Positions 48,201 through 60,938 of a stretch of DNA of 64,000 nucleotides are shown one piece after another. The stretch spans positions 1 to 64,000 of the forward strand of contig JAXRKN010000038.1 in NCBI GenBank assembly GCA_038502055.1, in the 5' to 3' direction. The DNA comes from Tanytarsus gracilentus. Lineage: Eukaryota > Arthropoda > Insecta > Diptera > Chironomidae. The translations under genes and the position numbers were made by a program. Below the pieces are notes generated by a model. The model was given only the letters and a program-made list of their open reading frames with translations, did not search any database and was not told the origin of the DNA. The stretch's first letter is position 1. Every line of letters begins with the position of its first letter.

Positions 48201-51200
48201 AGTGACTTCTTCAGGTAGTCCCATAGATCTCATTTATGAATTTTATTGTCTTACGTACGGTAGTTTCGAGAAATCGTTGTCATATGCAAATTGAGATCAT
48301 TTGGGGACGTGTTTTCTGCTTTATGAACGACTCTCTCGATAGCAGTTTGTCATCTAAAGCCTTAATAGCAAACCCATCCTTTCATGGTTGTCTTATGCAA
48401 ACAACAATTTAGTCTGTGAGCAAAATAAACCCATATACTTTTTCAAAAGTTCAAAAATCTTCTTCTTTTCACTTTTTTTCGCCATTCAATTCTTGGTCTC
48501 TCTCTCTCTCTTGTGTACAAACATCATCTTCTTAATCCCGTCATTATTCTCGTTTCACTACTCTCAACAAAAGCACTTTTTTGCTCCTTCATCATAGTTT
48601 TTTTGTTGTTTTACAAACTCATAATGCTGCTGTAGACATTGAGTAAATGGGAATCTCTTTTTTGCATCCATAAAAGATCTCTATATAGAAATGAAAAAGC
48701 GAACCATAATGAAGATGAAAAGAGAAAGATTATGTGGATGATAATTCCATTTTTTATGTACTAAAAAAATGCACGTTATGATACAATGAAAATTGCTTTA
48801 AATGACAGCAGCTCTCAGAATCGCGTCAAACATTCATAAAGCGAGTTTAAAGTTTTTCTCCTTTTGTGCTCTCAACAATTCTCATCTCTGTCAATTCGTA
48901 TGCTTGAAAAGGATGTGAGAGAACATGCATGAGAATTTATGCTTTAAATAGCGTATAAAAATAATCGGGAAAGGTAGCAGACACTTATGTTTTCATGTAT
49001 ACATAAACAGTCAGGTATAGGAAGCACACAAGTGCATAATTATCAGTGCAGAGTTTTATGCTGGAAAACGTTCTGTCTGCTAACATTGTCGAGAGCAACA
49101 GCCTCTAGGACTTGAACATGTAGTATGTAGTGCGACATACTGGAGGTAATGAGGAAAATAATTAAACGAACAGACGTGATCAAGAACTATTGTTCCACAT
49201 TTATAGATTTTTTTCTCCGTCGCTCTGGAATGTTATTTTAACAAGTGTATGCTAACATCACGACATGAACTAACTTTTTTGGCGTCACCACGTAATAATA
49301 AATTGTCGCAAAAAAATATATATCCGAGAGACATGTGAGTTATATATTCAAGGACAAAAACTCTTTCCATTGTCTCTATTTTTTGATAACACCCACGCAG
49401 ATTTGTGGACGTCACAAATTGAATAGACGATGCTGCTATATATGGCGATGACTCTTTATGTTTTTTCTATTATTTTCTATGGAAAATTTAACAGAACTCT
49501 CTCATTGAATGGAAATCGATTGCGAGTCTGTGAATACTATTCTGGATTCTGCGTCACCACATTCAGCATTGCATCAGACAAAAGATTTATAAGGCTCCAT
49601 TATTGTGCCATTTTCTTCGCAATGTTTTCCTTGTCCTAATTTTAATCCTGGCAGCTTTTCTTTAGCTCAAATTCTACCTGCATAGCGAGAGACTATTCAA
49701 GCATCGCAAATTTTTTATGCAAGCTTTTGTTAGAAAATGGCTTGAAAATGAAATTTTAACAAAATTGATTTTGTAACTTTTTGCTCTAGGTAGAATAATA
49801 ATGGAGATTAAACTTCGATACTTTAATTATTCAAATAGTCTCATGGAGAAGTTGCCATTAAAATAAATGATTGTCGCCTTCACCCACTCGAACGGAACAT
49901 TGTTCCATTATCAAATGTATGAGAGAATTGTTATTGTCACTGCCGCTTAACATAATTGCATGTGTGTTTCAATCATTGCACATTTTGTCAATGTCAATAG
50001 CTTCCACCTTACCATTCATGTGTGTGCAAGGTGTGATCGGAATGAGAGCACGGAATTAAATTAGGGTCAATTATTTGACGCCGGGTCCATTTATCAACTT
50101 CTTTCTCTCACTTATTTTCGCTCATCATAATTATCGTAAACATGCTGGCAGTGGTGCTAATTAAGATGATTGTTAAAGTCTTGCAGCCGTTCGTGGTGAT
50201 TTCAGTTCTTCAGCTGGCGATTTCGTGAATCGTTTGAGGAGTTAAATTCAGCAGGTCTTGATGCAAACAAAAAAACTGATACTTGTTGAAAGTTCCTTCG
50301 AACTGCAGAAGATATAGCAGCTGCTGCATATTGTTCGAGTGTATACAGAGAAAAATTTGTTTTGAAAAGCAAACTGAAATTAAAAGAGTGATCGGCTAAG
50401 GGATAATTCTACTAGCTCGAATAAAACGCCAGGTGCCTTTCAAAGTGCATATGTTGTCTCTCTTATGCCTCCTTCGTTTTTTTTTCTCTCTTCTTCGCTC
50501 TACTGCTTCACATTTGACCGTCCGAATCATATGGCAAAAGGCTGTTGAATCTCATTTTACCAAAAAATATATATATATTTCAGACACGACACATATGTGC
50601 GTTTTAATAATGACATTTGGTTATCATTTCGAGAAAAAATGTCTTGTGCATAACAAGAAGGCAATTCGAGCATGAACGTGACATTGAAAATTTTCCAAAT
50701 TAGCCTTAGTTAGTGTAAAAAAAGTGTGATGGCATGCCTATATAATATGCAAGAAGGAAATAGCTCGATATATCGCAATAATTGCATAGTACTTGATGCT
50801 ACCGGCTTTAATTCAAGTACGAACAACTGAACTATGTGTAATAGGCAGACGCAAAGTTGTAATTAAATAATGCGGATAACCATCAATGGCAGCATTGGAG
50901 ATAGCTCAAAAAACCATTGCCAATTCTTTTAGAGCTCTCTTTTTTAAATCGCCACGCGACCATATGGTGTAATTTTTATTCGAGAAATTTGATTTTTGTC
51001 TTAATCGTGAAGAGTTTTGCAACATGAGCAACATGTGAAAATGAGATAGACTAGATCACATTAAAGCATGTAGACATGCCGAATTTACCAGAGCCTTTGA
51101 TCTAAATAAGGCACATAATACGGTGAAAAAGAGAATATATGAATGCGTAAAATTCATGCTTCATTTGTTAATTTGATTTCGGTAAAGAATTTTGAGAGAG

Positions 51201-52536
51201 AAATAAATGTCTTTTAATTATATATTTTTGTGAGAGCGTAAGAAGGTCCTACATAAGTATGTGTGTTAGTCTGAGCGAGGATGAATAGAGGAAATTTTTG
51301 TATTTCTTCGCTCCACTAAACCAGCTGTCTTTTTCAATAGTCACGAAAAAAAGGAGCAGAAAAAGAAGAGAAAATGTTCTTAATAATAGAACCCACATCG
51401 GCAACAAAATAAAAATGTAAAGAAATGAGTACAATTGAGCATTATGAAAAAAGAAATGTAAAATTATTGGAATGAATAAAAAATATTGATATTTTTTCCT
51501 TATTTATTTAAAGTTAATAATTTTACTCTTTTTAAAAAGCTTCAATGATAACAAGCCTTTTGTTCGTTGATCGATTCAAAGAATAGAATATCACAACGTC
51601 ATTTATCCATTTATTAATTAACAATCAAAAAATAGAACAAGTTAAGTCATTGTGTTAAAATTTTTATTTGCTCCCTCAGGACTTATGACTTTTATCCCTA
51701 GCAACATAAATTGTACGTGTGCAACATAGAAAGTGAGCGACACGAGGAGGAAGAATGAAAAATCAATAAAATCACATCATTATTAGCAAGCAACCCATAC
51801 CGTGCAGTAGCCGTCATAACAATTTTCAGTTCATTTAATGCCTCTGATTATTTTCTTGTTGGGTAAAAATTACAATATTTCATCATCATCATCATCTTCA
51901 AGTGCTCTCTTATCAACGTTTCTGTTTTCTATATGCTATAGATTGAGTGCTCTTTCTATTCATGCTCAGTCACACACTGAACATTTTTTTGGGCATTGTT
52001 AATGCTTTTTTTTTCTTATAAGAAAATTTCTCTACAACTCTGCTTTAACTACACACCAACATAAACTTTTAAACAATTATTCACGTTATTCACGTGAAGC
52101 GGCGATATTTCGCTTATGGAAAGTAAAAGTCGATAGAAACTTAATTGATTAGATGTGTGTGCCTACTTACCTAGATTTTTTGCTTTGGTGTTCCAGTGCT
52201 TGTGCTGCTGCTGGCGATGATGATGACGCTGATGAGCTCATACTATTGTCGATTTTTCGAGTGTCTATAAAAGTAGAGGAAATTTACATCTCAGCTATTT
52301 TTTTATGACTTTTGATAGGAACCAGATTTATCATCATCGACACTATTCGATTTAACTTCAGGCAAATTCACATACAGAACTTTCTCCCCCGAAAATAAAG
52401 AAAAAAATTAGAAATGTGAAAGAGAAAAATTACATTGCGTGATTGTGAAAACCAATTCGGAGGAAAGAGAGAAAATGGGAAAGTTCTGCATGTACACTTT
52501 CTGTGTGTGGAAAATTTATCGTCACTTACCTTCCAT
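39246..52536 (-). CDS. siz: Schizo/Loner Arf guanine-nucleotide exchange factor (IQSEC family)
   Basis: Eight coding exons: 52530-52536, 52171-52264, 42377-42712, 42047-42319, 40639-41980, 40372-40581, 39674-40310 and 39246-39607. All junctions are in phase and give 1086 residues. An IQ calmodulin-binding motif (AISIQRAFRHYKM, about 176-188) is followed by a poly-Gln/His-rich region, a SEC7 domain (about 553-745) and a PH domain (about 760-880). The SEC7 catalytic glutamate lies in RMPGEAQKIERL (about Glu653), and MLNTDLHTPNLK completes the active-site groove. The tail has GSVGSLDSGMSISFQS, as in vertebrate IQSECs. The protein activates Arf GTPases; in Drosophila it acts in myoblast fusion and axon guidance. 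The first coding exon contributes only Met-Glu plus one base, and intron 2 is 9.5 kb. Other first exons may exist. Confidence 0.93.
45121..46097. mobile_element. Foldback-like repetitive element with palindromic ends
   Basis: The left end AACCCACACGTGGGTG and the right end CCACACTAGTGTGGGTT are inverted relative to each other, and each is itself nearly palindromic. A GCGTAACCCAC motif follows the left end at 45142 and is repeated, inverted, at the right end. Inside are three arrays in order: GGGGAAGCCTT-type repeats (about 45181-45310), the 17-bp minisatellite (45425-45799) and five ACAGACG units (about 46016-46052). No protein-coding gene is visible. The arrangement suggests a non-autonomous foldback or similar element, but target-site duplications are unclear. 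Confidence 0.5.
45425..45799 (+). repeat. 17-bp minisatellite (TTCCATCATGTTCCATT-type)
   Basis: About 22 tandem copies of a 17-bp unit alternating CCATCATGTTCCATTTT and CCATTATGTTCCATTTT, with occasional 1-nt insertions. Because 17 is not a multiple of three and the unit lacks stops, all three frames stay open and encode MFHFPSCSIFHHV-like repeats. These frames are a by-product of the repeat and not a gene. Confidence 0.9.
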
Positions 52537-53275
52537 TTTTAAAAATTTCCCAATGATTTTTCACTTTTAGTCTGCGGTTAAATTTTCACAAATATCACTA
52601 ACCTAATGTTGAATTATTGACTTGAACGATTAACGAACACTTTAATTCTATCAACTAGACGCAATAAAATAGTTTATTCTCGTTGAATAAATAAATAAAT
52701 AAATTAAATGTTTTTTTTTCGTCGCGAAATTTCTTTTTTTTTCTTTGGCTCAATTTCTATTTTAATAATTATCGACTTCCATTCGCTTATGACTACGGAA
52801 ATGCTTTAGAACATTTTCGTGACGAATATTCTACTGCACTTTTCACAAATAGCTCACATTTTCATTAATTTTCTCGTGAGCTCTTTTCTTCTGAATAATT
52901 TTCCAATTTCGACTGTCGAAAGTTTACAGAGAATGCCACAGTATAAAATGACCAAATGGTTTTTAAAATTTGGCGCACTATCTTAAAAGTCCATTTGAAA
53001 AATTACTTCAGTGTTGTTTGATTTTTGAAATAATACGTTACAAAATTAAATAACAAAATTAAGGACTTTTAAGTGATTAAATAGCTTAGTTTTAAAAAAT
53101 GTTTCAATTATAATTTAAACCTTAATTTGATGAAATCATTAAAAGCAATTTAAACACCAAAATATTGATAACAATAACAAAAACTTTTTGTCTCATCTTC
53201 CGTCTCTTTCTTTTCTTTCCATCACCCATTGATGAGAATAACTTGTGCGCAAAAAATCGCGTAAAATAATTGAAA
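52537..53275. promoter_or_regulatory. Divergent upstream region of schizo and RpL7A
   Basis: 739 bp between the start codons of schizo (minus) and RpL7A (plus). A pyrimidine-rich tract at 53191-53220 (TCTCATCTTCCGTCTCTTTC and onward) resembles a 5' terminal oligopyrimidine element, as expected upstream of a ribosomal protein gene. The transcription start within it is inferred. Confidence 0.5.
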
Positions 53276-54542
53276 ATGGTTGCAAAAAAGGTTAGTTATA
53301 GTTTTAAAGTGTGAATAAGTGACTTTGGCTCCGCTGCAAAGTGGAGTACGCGTGAAAATCACCAATTAAGAGGATTAAATTGAGAATTTAAATTTTTCTA
53401 ACCTCGAAATTCAATGTGATGAAAATCTCAAACTAGTTTTGAGATTAATTAAGCTGGCAAATTAAATGCTAACCAATGTTTTTTGCTATATTTACAGCCA
53501 GTAAGCAAAAAGAAGGTTGGCAAGAAGGTTGCGGCAGCTCCGAGCTTGGGCTCAAAGCCAGCTGTGACTAAGAAAGTCAGCAATCCTCTCTTCGAAAAAC
53601 GCCCCAAGAACTACGGCATTGGACAGAATGTTCAGCCGAAACGTGATCTCTCAAGATTCGTTAGATGGCCAAAATACATTCGTATTCAACGCCACAAAGC
53701 CGTTCTTCAGAAGCGCTTGAAGGTTCCACCAACCATCAATCAATTCTCACAGGCTCTTGATAAGCAGACAGGTGAGTTATTATAACAGTTAATTAAGTAA
53801 ATTACTCACATTTATATTTTATTTTTAGCTGTCCAACTCTTTAAGATCCTCGAGAAATACCGCCCAGAGACAAAATTACAGAAGAGCGCTCGCTTGAAGA
53901 AGAAGGCAGAGGCTAAGGTCGCTGGCAAAGATGAAGCACCCGCAAAGAAGAAGAATGCTCTCATCGCTGGATGCAACACTGTCACCAAATTGGTTGAGCA
54001 GAAGAAGGCACAACTCGTCGTCATTGCTCATGATGTCGATCCAATTGAAGTGAGTTAAAAACTAATTTTTAATAATGGATTTTTTAAAATGATGAAACTT
54101 TTGAATTTCTTCACCTGAAGAGCACTCATACGTGAGATGCTCATGCCGTGTCAGAGATCGACATTCTGATTACTTAAAATAATTGAATTTAACATTTCCA
54201 TAAGCAAATTACTAAAGTTTCTTTATTCTTTTCCAGTTGGTGCTCTTTCTTCCAGCACTCTGCCGCAAGATGGGCGTTCCATACTGCATCGTTAAGGGAA
54301 AATCACGTTTGGGACAATTAGTGCACCGCAAGACCTGTACAGCCGTTGCCCTCGTAAATGTTGAGAGTGCTGAACGCGCTAACTTTGGAAAGATTGTCGA
54401 AGCAATCAAGACAAACTATAACGATCGCTATGACGAAATCCGTCGTCACTGGGGAGGTGGCTTACTCGGACCAAAATCGATGGCTCGCATTGCCAAGGTC
54501 GAGAAGGCAAAGGCCAGAGAAATGGCTCAAAAACAAGGATAA
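53276..54542 (+). CDS. RpL7A: 60S ribosomal protein L7A (eL8)
   Basis: Exons 53276-53290, 53498-53771, 53829-54049 and 54237-54542 give 271 residues, the normal length. Exon 1 encodes only MVAKK. Landmarks are NPLFEKRPKNYGIGQN, FVRWPKYIRIQRHKAVL, the L7Ae RNA-binding core LVVIAHDVDPIELVLFLPALCRKMGVPYCIVKGK, cited here by its ends LVVIAHDVDPIE and CRKMGVPYCIVKGK, and the C-terminal RRHWGGGLLGPKSMARIAK. It is a structural protein of the large ribosomal subunit. Codon use is richer in G/C than in neighbours, as expected for a highly expressed gene. AATAAA lies at about 54580. The last intron carries a candidate snoRNA. Confidence 0.97.
54082..54179 (+). ncRNA. Candidate box C/D snoRNA in RpL7A intron 3
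   Basis: Inside the 187-bp intron are box C ATGATGA (54089-54095), box D' CTGA (54115-54118), a C'-like GTGAGATG (about 54132) and box D CTGA (54166-54169). The flanks TTTTAA (54082) and TTAAAA (54174) can pair as a terminal stem. The 14 bases before D', TTGAATTTCTTCAC, are perfectly complementary to the universally conserved 28S rRNA segment GTGAAGAAATTCAA, as I recall it. By the fifth-nucleotide rule this would direct 2'-O-methylation of the adenosine following GUGA. RPL7A genes host snoRNAs in vertebrates, which supports the call. Confidence 0.75.
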
Positions 54543-54689
54543 ACTCGTTCATGCCTCATCTATTTCTTTTAAGAGAGCAAATAAAATTAAATGAATTCTT
54601 AAGAGATCAAGAAAGTTTCTTCTTTATTAAAAAATCCTTATTCAGCCTTAAAAATTTCTCGAATAAAAATCATTTGAATATATTGGCAC

Positions 54690-56305
54690 TTAATGGCAGT
54701 TTGCACACTTTGGATGACAACGTTTCATTGCTGGCGGCTCTTTGCATTTGCATCCCTCCACGACTTGGCCATTTCCTCGCTGCAATTTAAATTATTAATT
54801 TAAAATCATTTAAATAATTTAGAAATTTACCTTGAAATCCTTGCGCGGCTTTTTTGTTACCCAGCAAATGCCCAATTTGCATGCGGTACAAGTAATTGCG
54901 TCACAACCAGTTATTTTCATCACAGGAATTTGGCATCGAGGGCAAAACATTGCAGTTCCAGCGGCAATTTCGGCAGAAATTGCTTCCTCAGACAGCTTGA
55001 TTTCGTTTTGCAAACGAGAGTTCTTCAATTCGGGATTCAAGTCTTCAAGATACTCAAGATACTCTTGACATTTCTTCCCGGGATGAACGGCCTTACATGC
55101 AACGCAGTTTAGTGCTCGACAGACTTGACATATGAAAGAGGTGATGCCCTCAGTTAGCTCCACAAAATTTTCGCAATCCAATCCACGGCAGTGAAAATTC
55201 AACTCGTTTACGCATTCAGCGATTTTTAACGATTTTTTTAGGTGCTTATTAAATGCTTCTTCTGTTGTTAAAAATTTCATTTCTTTCTCTTGAATAAACT
55301 CTCGACATGCAGCATTGTTGAACTCAACAAATGGACATTGCACTTCAAATTGTTCAGCATGTTCAATCAGTTGCGAGAGACAGTCTTTGCAGCCATTGTG
55401 AAGGCAATTTTTCAAAAGAATTCCCTCGCCCACTTCAATATCGTTAAAGCAAACTGGACATTGGAAAGCTTTAATATTTGGAATCACAGCCAAGTCATCC
55501 ATGTTCAGTAAGTATGGAAGCAGAGACTCTGTTGAGTTTTCATCGCCCATTTTGCTTACAAAGGCCTCAAAGTCATCACCCAATAATGCACGAATTTCAT
55601 CCATGGTTATGAAACTTTCGCAAATCTCCGGAATATTGGGACAGTCAACGCGAATCTTGCCGGGTGCAACACGATTGATAACGTCGATAAGGCAAACACG
55701 ACAAAATGAGTGTACACATTCTTTTAGAACCACACCTTCGCCCTTCTTGATGTAGCTTTTACAGAGAACGCAATTAAAGTCATGATTATTTTCAACCAAT
55801 GGTTTGTTCATCATCTCTTGAAGTTTTTGGTAGCATGGCTCGTTAATAGATGGTCTTGATGGCACACTTAATACTGATTGCGAAGTACTAGCCGGTTCAC
55901 CAAATGACATGCGAGGAACTGCTTTTGAAGGTCCTGGCTCATCATTTTCAAGAGACCGAACTCGATTGGATCTCAAAACTCTCGACGATGATGATAGAGG
56001 ATCATTGGACCTTAGTTCCATATCGAGATGAATGGTTTTTGCAACCTTCTGTTTCCCTTGCATGTTCCCTTGATCAGAGAAGTCAGGACTGTTTGTTAAA
56101 TCAATAAACGAGTTGTTGAGATTAAATTTCGGTAGTATTGGATGAGCTGGCGATTCATCGAGGCAAATGACAGAGTCATCGCTTCCGAATGATAAAGTAA
56201 TTGATTTTGTTTTCTTTTGCTGAAAATTAGCATGCATTAGGAAAAGTTCAACAAGTGACCATTTTTTTAACAAACCGGTAATGCCGCTTTTGATGTACTA
56301 GCCAT
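54690..56305 (-). CDS. HOIL-1/RBCK1-like RBR E3 ubiquitin ligase with duplicated RING module
   Basis: Exons 56276-56305, 54831-56219 and 54690-54779 give 502 residues starting MASTSKAALPQKK. A disordered Ser-rich N-terminus precedes two RING-type modules, CVLCKSYIKKGEGVVLKEC and CPVCFNDIEVGEGILLKNC, each continuing with HxxC and CxxC ligands. An IBR (HCRGLDCENF ... CQVCRALNCVACKAVH) and a RING2 follow (CPRCQIPVMKITGCDAITC, CTACKLGICWVTKKPR), with the catalytic Cys in GICWVTK. The ending CHPKCANCH closely matches vertebrate RBCK1 (HOIL-1). The N-terminal UBL and NZF domains of HOIL-1 are not seen. RBR ligases pass ubiquitin through a RING2 cysteine. HOIL-1 belongs to the linear ubiquitin assembly complex; membership here is inference. 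Confidence 0.88.
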
Positions 56306-59300
56306 GATGGATTAACTAAATTATGAATCTTGGTGGCTTAGCTTTTAAGTTTTTAATGAATTACTATTGAATTACTAAGGAATTAACGTTAAAAAAATTA
56401 AATTAAAAATTGTTCTGCATTGTTTATTTTTTTTTAACTGCGCAGTTTTTCTCCCTTTGTTATTTCAAATATTTTTATAACGGAATATTAACATGCTCGA
56501 TTTTTTCACTAGCAATTGAATTAAATAAATAGTAAGTGTACACATATATCCAGTACATTGAACATGTAATGATGATTTATGACTTGATGTCCATCAATTT
56601 ATGGGAGAGAGAGCTTTTATCTAAAATTCAATTTAAAATATTTTTTACAACATGAAAAATTTTGTTGGGACGTCTGTTGCCCTCAATTGAAGCAATAATA
56701 ATAATGAAGCATGTGTATGGCATATAGACTATCCAAACTAACCACAAAGTACCTTTTTCGACATGTTTTTATTTTAATGAGGTATTAAGTGCTTGATGGA
56801 GGTTATTTCATATTTTTCTCTAAACCTGTTGTGGTCATCATATAATTCGGTCATATTTTTTTTGTAAAAAGAACCCACAAATAAAATAATGTTTATGCTT
56901 AAAATGCTATTTTAGAAAATAAAATAACATAAAGTGCAAAACTGTGAGAAAATGTGCAAATTTAAATCAAACATACATTTTGCTGTTAAATGCTTAATTA
57001 AACTCAGACCACTTGCATCGAACGTGAAACGTAAATTTCTCACATTTTCAAATTAACGACGTGATGCGATTTAACCCTTTTTGAGTTTGAATAAAATTCC
57101 GCAACGTGAGTGCATGGTTGTTACTGATATAGTTTGTATATGAAAACAAAATCGGAGAGATTTACCTCGATATAAGTTCAGCCGTAAGTAAATTAACCTA
57201 TGGATGGGAGCGAGAGAGAACGAGAGAAAATGAGAGAACTTAAAAATTTTAAATTTTTTCCTCTTTCCATGAAAGAAGAAAAAAGTGGCCGCAGTAGATC
57301 GTTTTCAGTTCTCTTTCGCTTCTCATCGAACACCGATCGCGTTTTGGATGAGAAGTGTGTCGTGGTGTCGATTTGTTTATTTATCCAATAAAATAATTCG
57401 CTTGAATTAAAGCCAGATTTGCATTTTACATTTCATTCAGCCTTAATAGTGACTATGAAAAGAAGAAAATAATAATGATGTGCTAAAAGTGAATTTAATT
57501 CTTCTTTTGAACGAGAGAGAAAGAGAAAAAATTTCCAGTGCGACGAATAATGTGCAGGAAATAATAAATTTATTACATTGAAAATCATTTGGGAATAAAA
57601 AAATCATAAAAAAAAGAAATTCAAAGCGTCGGTGAGAGACGAAAGGAAAATATACGCTGCTGAACCAAATAGATTTAAAAGAATCAGGTATGATCGACAT
57701 CTACATCATCATCGACGCCGTGCGCTTCCCTTGAAGCCAAACAAAATAAGAAAAGATCAAGCGTGAAAGAAAGAAGAAGAATGAAGAATTAAAAAAGAAA
57801 CGAGAAGTGAATGTTTTAGTGTAAATATTTGAACCGTTATATAGGCACGATGGAAGTAGTGAAACGTGAGATGCGATCAGAATCCATTCTAATGCCCATT
57901 TCGTCAAATTAAATTTTTTATCTCATCATAAAGACGAATGAGAGGTTAAGTGCAATCAAAAAAGAGAAGAAGAAGAAAAATTGTAGTATCATTTTAAAAT
58001 TTAATTTATGTGTTCGCGATCAATTGAAGATGATCTGACTCATGATGAAAATGTCGGCGCGCGATTAAATTTTCATCTTCAACATATAATTTTTCATTAA
58101 TGAAAGCGCGTCTTGATTGTATCAGCTGTAAAAAGATGAAATTCTCACGCTGTTTTTGCTATTTTTTATTTTTTTTGTGTGGCCAAATATAATTTTCTCC
58201 TTTTTCACTCTGTTATTTTAGCACCCACGTATTTCAATGACCTCTCTCATACTTTTTCTTTTGCATAGCCGTGGGTGAATATTTTTTTGTAAAAAATGTT
58301 TTGGTGACATTTGTCTGAAATTAGTTCTTTCGTGCTCGTCTTCATGAATTTGCTCAACATATTATCTCGGCAACAAGCCACCCGAATGAAGCAGAAAATA
58401 TTCGAGCATTTAACTTTGTCCATTTTACTTAAATGTGAATTGAATGTGCATACGAAATTTCACCTGTTTCTCGCCTTGTGTGTCCCCATTTCAATCACGT
58501 ACTTTCAGTTTTTACTCTCGTGAATCTCTGACCTGAATTTTGTTCTGCTGCTGTTGCTGACGAAGAGAAACGTAAACAAGCAAAGTTAATTTAATTTTTG
58601 TCATCTTCTCTCGATTATTTTTTTTTCGATCGCAGATTTTTTTTCTTTATCATGGTCACACGAACATTTTTTTTGGCAATATTCACGGAGAAATGATTAA
58701 AAGAGAAGTGGAGCGGAAGAATGTGAAAAATTTATTGTATTCGAGATATTTTTGAGTGTGCTTGAAAAGGAATTTCAACAATAAATTATTTCCACTTGAG
58801 AGTTAAATTTTTCTCCTCAAACTAAAAATGTCCAATGCTCGAATATAAATGGATTTTTGTACTTAAAAAAAAGAGAGAAGTAATACTCTATTACAGAGTA
58901 TTACTTCTCACAGTAAAAAGCATATCGCAATTATTTCATCTCGGTCGTGAGTTCTGCGGTGAATATATTCATAAAAATCTTAATTGATGGATGATAATTT
59001 AGAAATTGCGTCAAAAGTGAAATTTGTGATCGTTCGTAAATTTAGTCACATTTAAACGTGATTCACTAAATAATTGAAAATTCAAAAAATGTCCTTCAAT
59101 TTTATTAAAAATCCTCATTAATTTTTTTAAGGTTCAATAAAACCAAATTTCACTCTCACTTCGACTCAATTTAAATTTTTCTTCACACTCTTCCGGAGCA
59201 TTCGACATTTTCAATTAATTTTGATGACCCCAATCACGTCTTTTTCTCACATTTATACTTTTCATTTCGGTGTATTTGAAAGCATAAATCATTCATAGAA

Positions 59301-60938
59301 CGACATCATGACAATTTTAGATTTGCAAGGTTTAAAACGCCGATTTGCCGCTGTCATGTACGTGACCATGAAAAATTCTTTCTCTTACACTCTCAAATGT
59401 TTTCTTCTTCATGTGCGGCACTGAGTTAGAAAAGGTTTTCTGTTTGAAATTCAGAACAACAGTAAAATAAAATGAAAACAATGAGGGTCGCTTAAGGTTT
59501 AAGAATGTGCAATAAAAGCACGCGAAAAAAAACTTGCTTTCAACGTGCTGATAACAGACGTTGCATAAAATTGGACAAATATAGTTGCCGTCAGAGCAAT
59601 ATGCGCGAAAAAAAAACTCATCATCAGAATATATAGATAAAGTGAACCGCAGTGCCCGCGAGGGGAGCAAAAGAGAGAAAGAGAGACTATGCTGATGATA
59701 ACGAAATAAATTACTTTTGATTGTGATGTTAGAATATCACTTCGCTTTAATAAAAACATCCGCCTAGTGTCACTTTTTTTTCACATACACATCTCGCACT
59801 TTTCATCATCTTATAATTTCATAATCCTTTCATGATCCGCGCATCTCATGGTAAATATATAATTGAGAGATAAAAAAAAGAAAAATGCCTTTGGGGAAAT
59901 TGGCAAATTAGTAAAATTGGATTATGTTACGAGAGAGATATGGAGAAAAAGGGTTGAAACATTTCACAAAGGGTTCGCATTTGTTTCCACTTAATGCAAT
60001 CAAGTTCATGTCCAATAATGATGTCTGATGATGTTTATTGCATTACACTGAAAGCGTTCAATAAAACAACCTTGTTATAATATCTGGTCTGTGGGATACA
60101 TAAAACAATATTTGCAAATGTGCATCGTCATTAAATCAAACTTTATGTGCACCCGCTTCAAATTTCACAATAATAGTAGAATATTCTTCTTTGAGTTTAT
60201 CATAATGCACTTAAATGGTAATTGTTAGTCATAAAAATTGTCGCGACAGAAATTACTGTATTATGACATTTGGGATGTTGACAGAAAACATTGCAATAAA
60301 CTTTAATGACTTTCCAAAATTGCTGCTTATATGATTTTAAGACTTTCCCGTCATTTCTTTAAAGATGTGCAATTAGAGAAATTATTTAATTTTGTTAAAT
60401 ACTTCAAAACTGTGCGGAAATAATAAAAATTAAATTCCTGAAATATTTTATTAAATGAAGCGATCACATTTTAATATTTAAACTTTGTTCAGAGTTCCTT
60501 GAACATTTTTTTTTATCTCCATTCGAGCCAAGAAAAAATATGAAAATTATCTCGAGGGGAAAAGCGACGAAATCTTTTAATTTATTCCCTGAATAATGAA
60601 AATAAACCGAGCAGAATACGGCAAAGATTTAATAAATTTTCACTTCCCTTTCAATTGAATGCTCGACGCTTTTAAAATGTAGATTTGTGTTTGATTCTTT
60701 TCCAACTTTGATAAAAAAAAAGTTGTGAATGAATGTGATTGCAAATGAAAATGCTCCACATTGAGGATGAGAGTGAATCGAACGGGCGAAAACATGAAAA
60801 AATAAATTTATTGCATCGCCAAATGTGAAAATTTATGCTCTTCCATTATCTCACACTGCACAAACTATTTCATTTTATATTTTTTTCTCTTCCCTCCCTA
60901 GAACTGACGATTGAAACTAAAACTCGATAAAAAGAAAA
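56306..60938. other. AT-rich intergenic region upstream of the tetraspanin gene
   Basis: 4.6 kb without a coding frame that I can support. It should contain the RBR-ligase promoter at its left end and the tetraspanin promoter and 5' UTR at its right end, possibly including non-coding 5' exons. The only structured element noticed is the perfect hairpin at 58875-58909. Confidence 0.5.
58875..58909. repeat. Perfect 15-bp inverted repeat with 5-nt loop
   Basis: GAGAAGTAATACTCT and AGAGTATTACTTCTC are exact reverse complements separated by ATTAC. A T-poor purine run precedes it. The stem is too short for a typical pre-miRNA. It could be a terminator-like hairpin, a protein-binding palindrome or the remnant of a short palindromic element. 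Confidence 0.85.

Larger units (their letters stand above)
42713..52170 (-). other. Intron 2 of schizo (9.5 kb)
   Basis: A long AT-rich intron between the small N-terminal exon and the IQ-motif exon. It holds the foldback-like repeat element at 45121-46097. Otherwise I see only short simple repeats, such as GTGTGTGTGTGTG near 47133 and CATCATCATCATC near 51884, and no exon with coding support. Enhancers or alternative first exons are plausible but not demonstrated. Confidence 0.6.
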
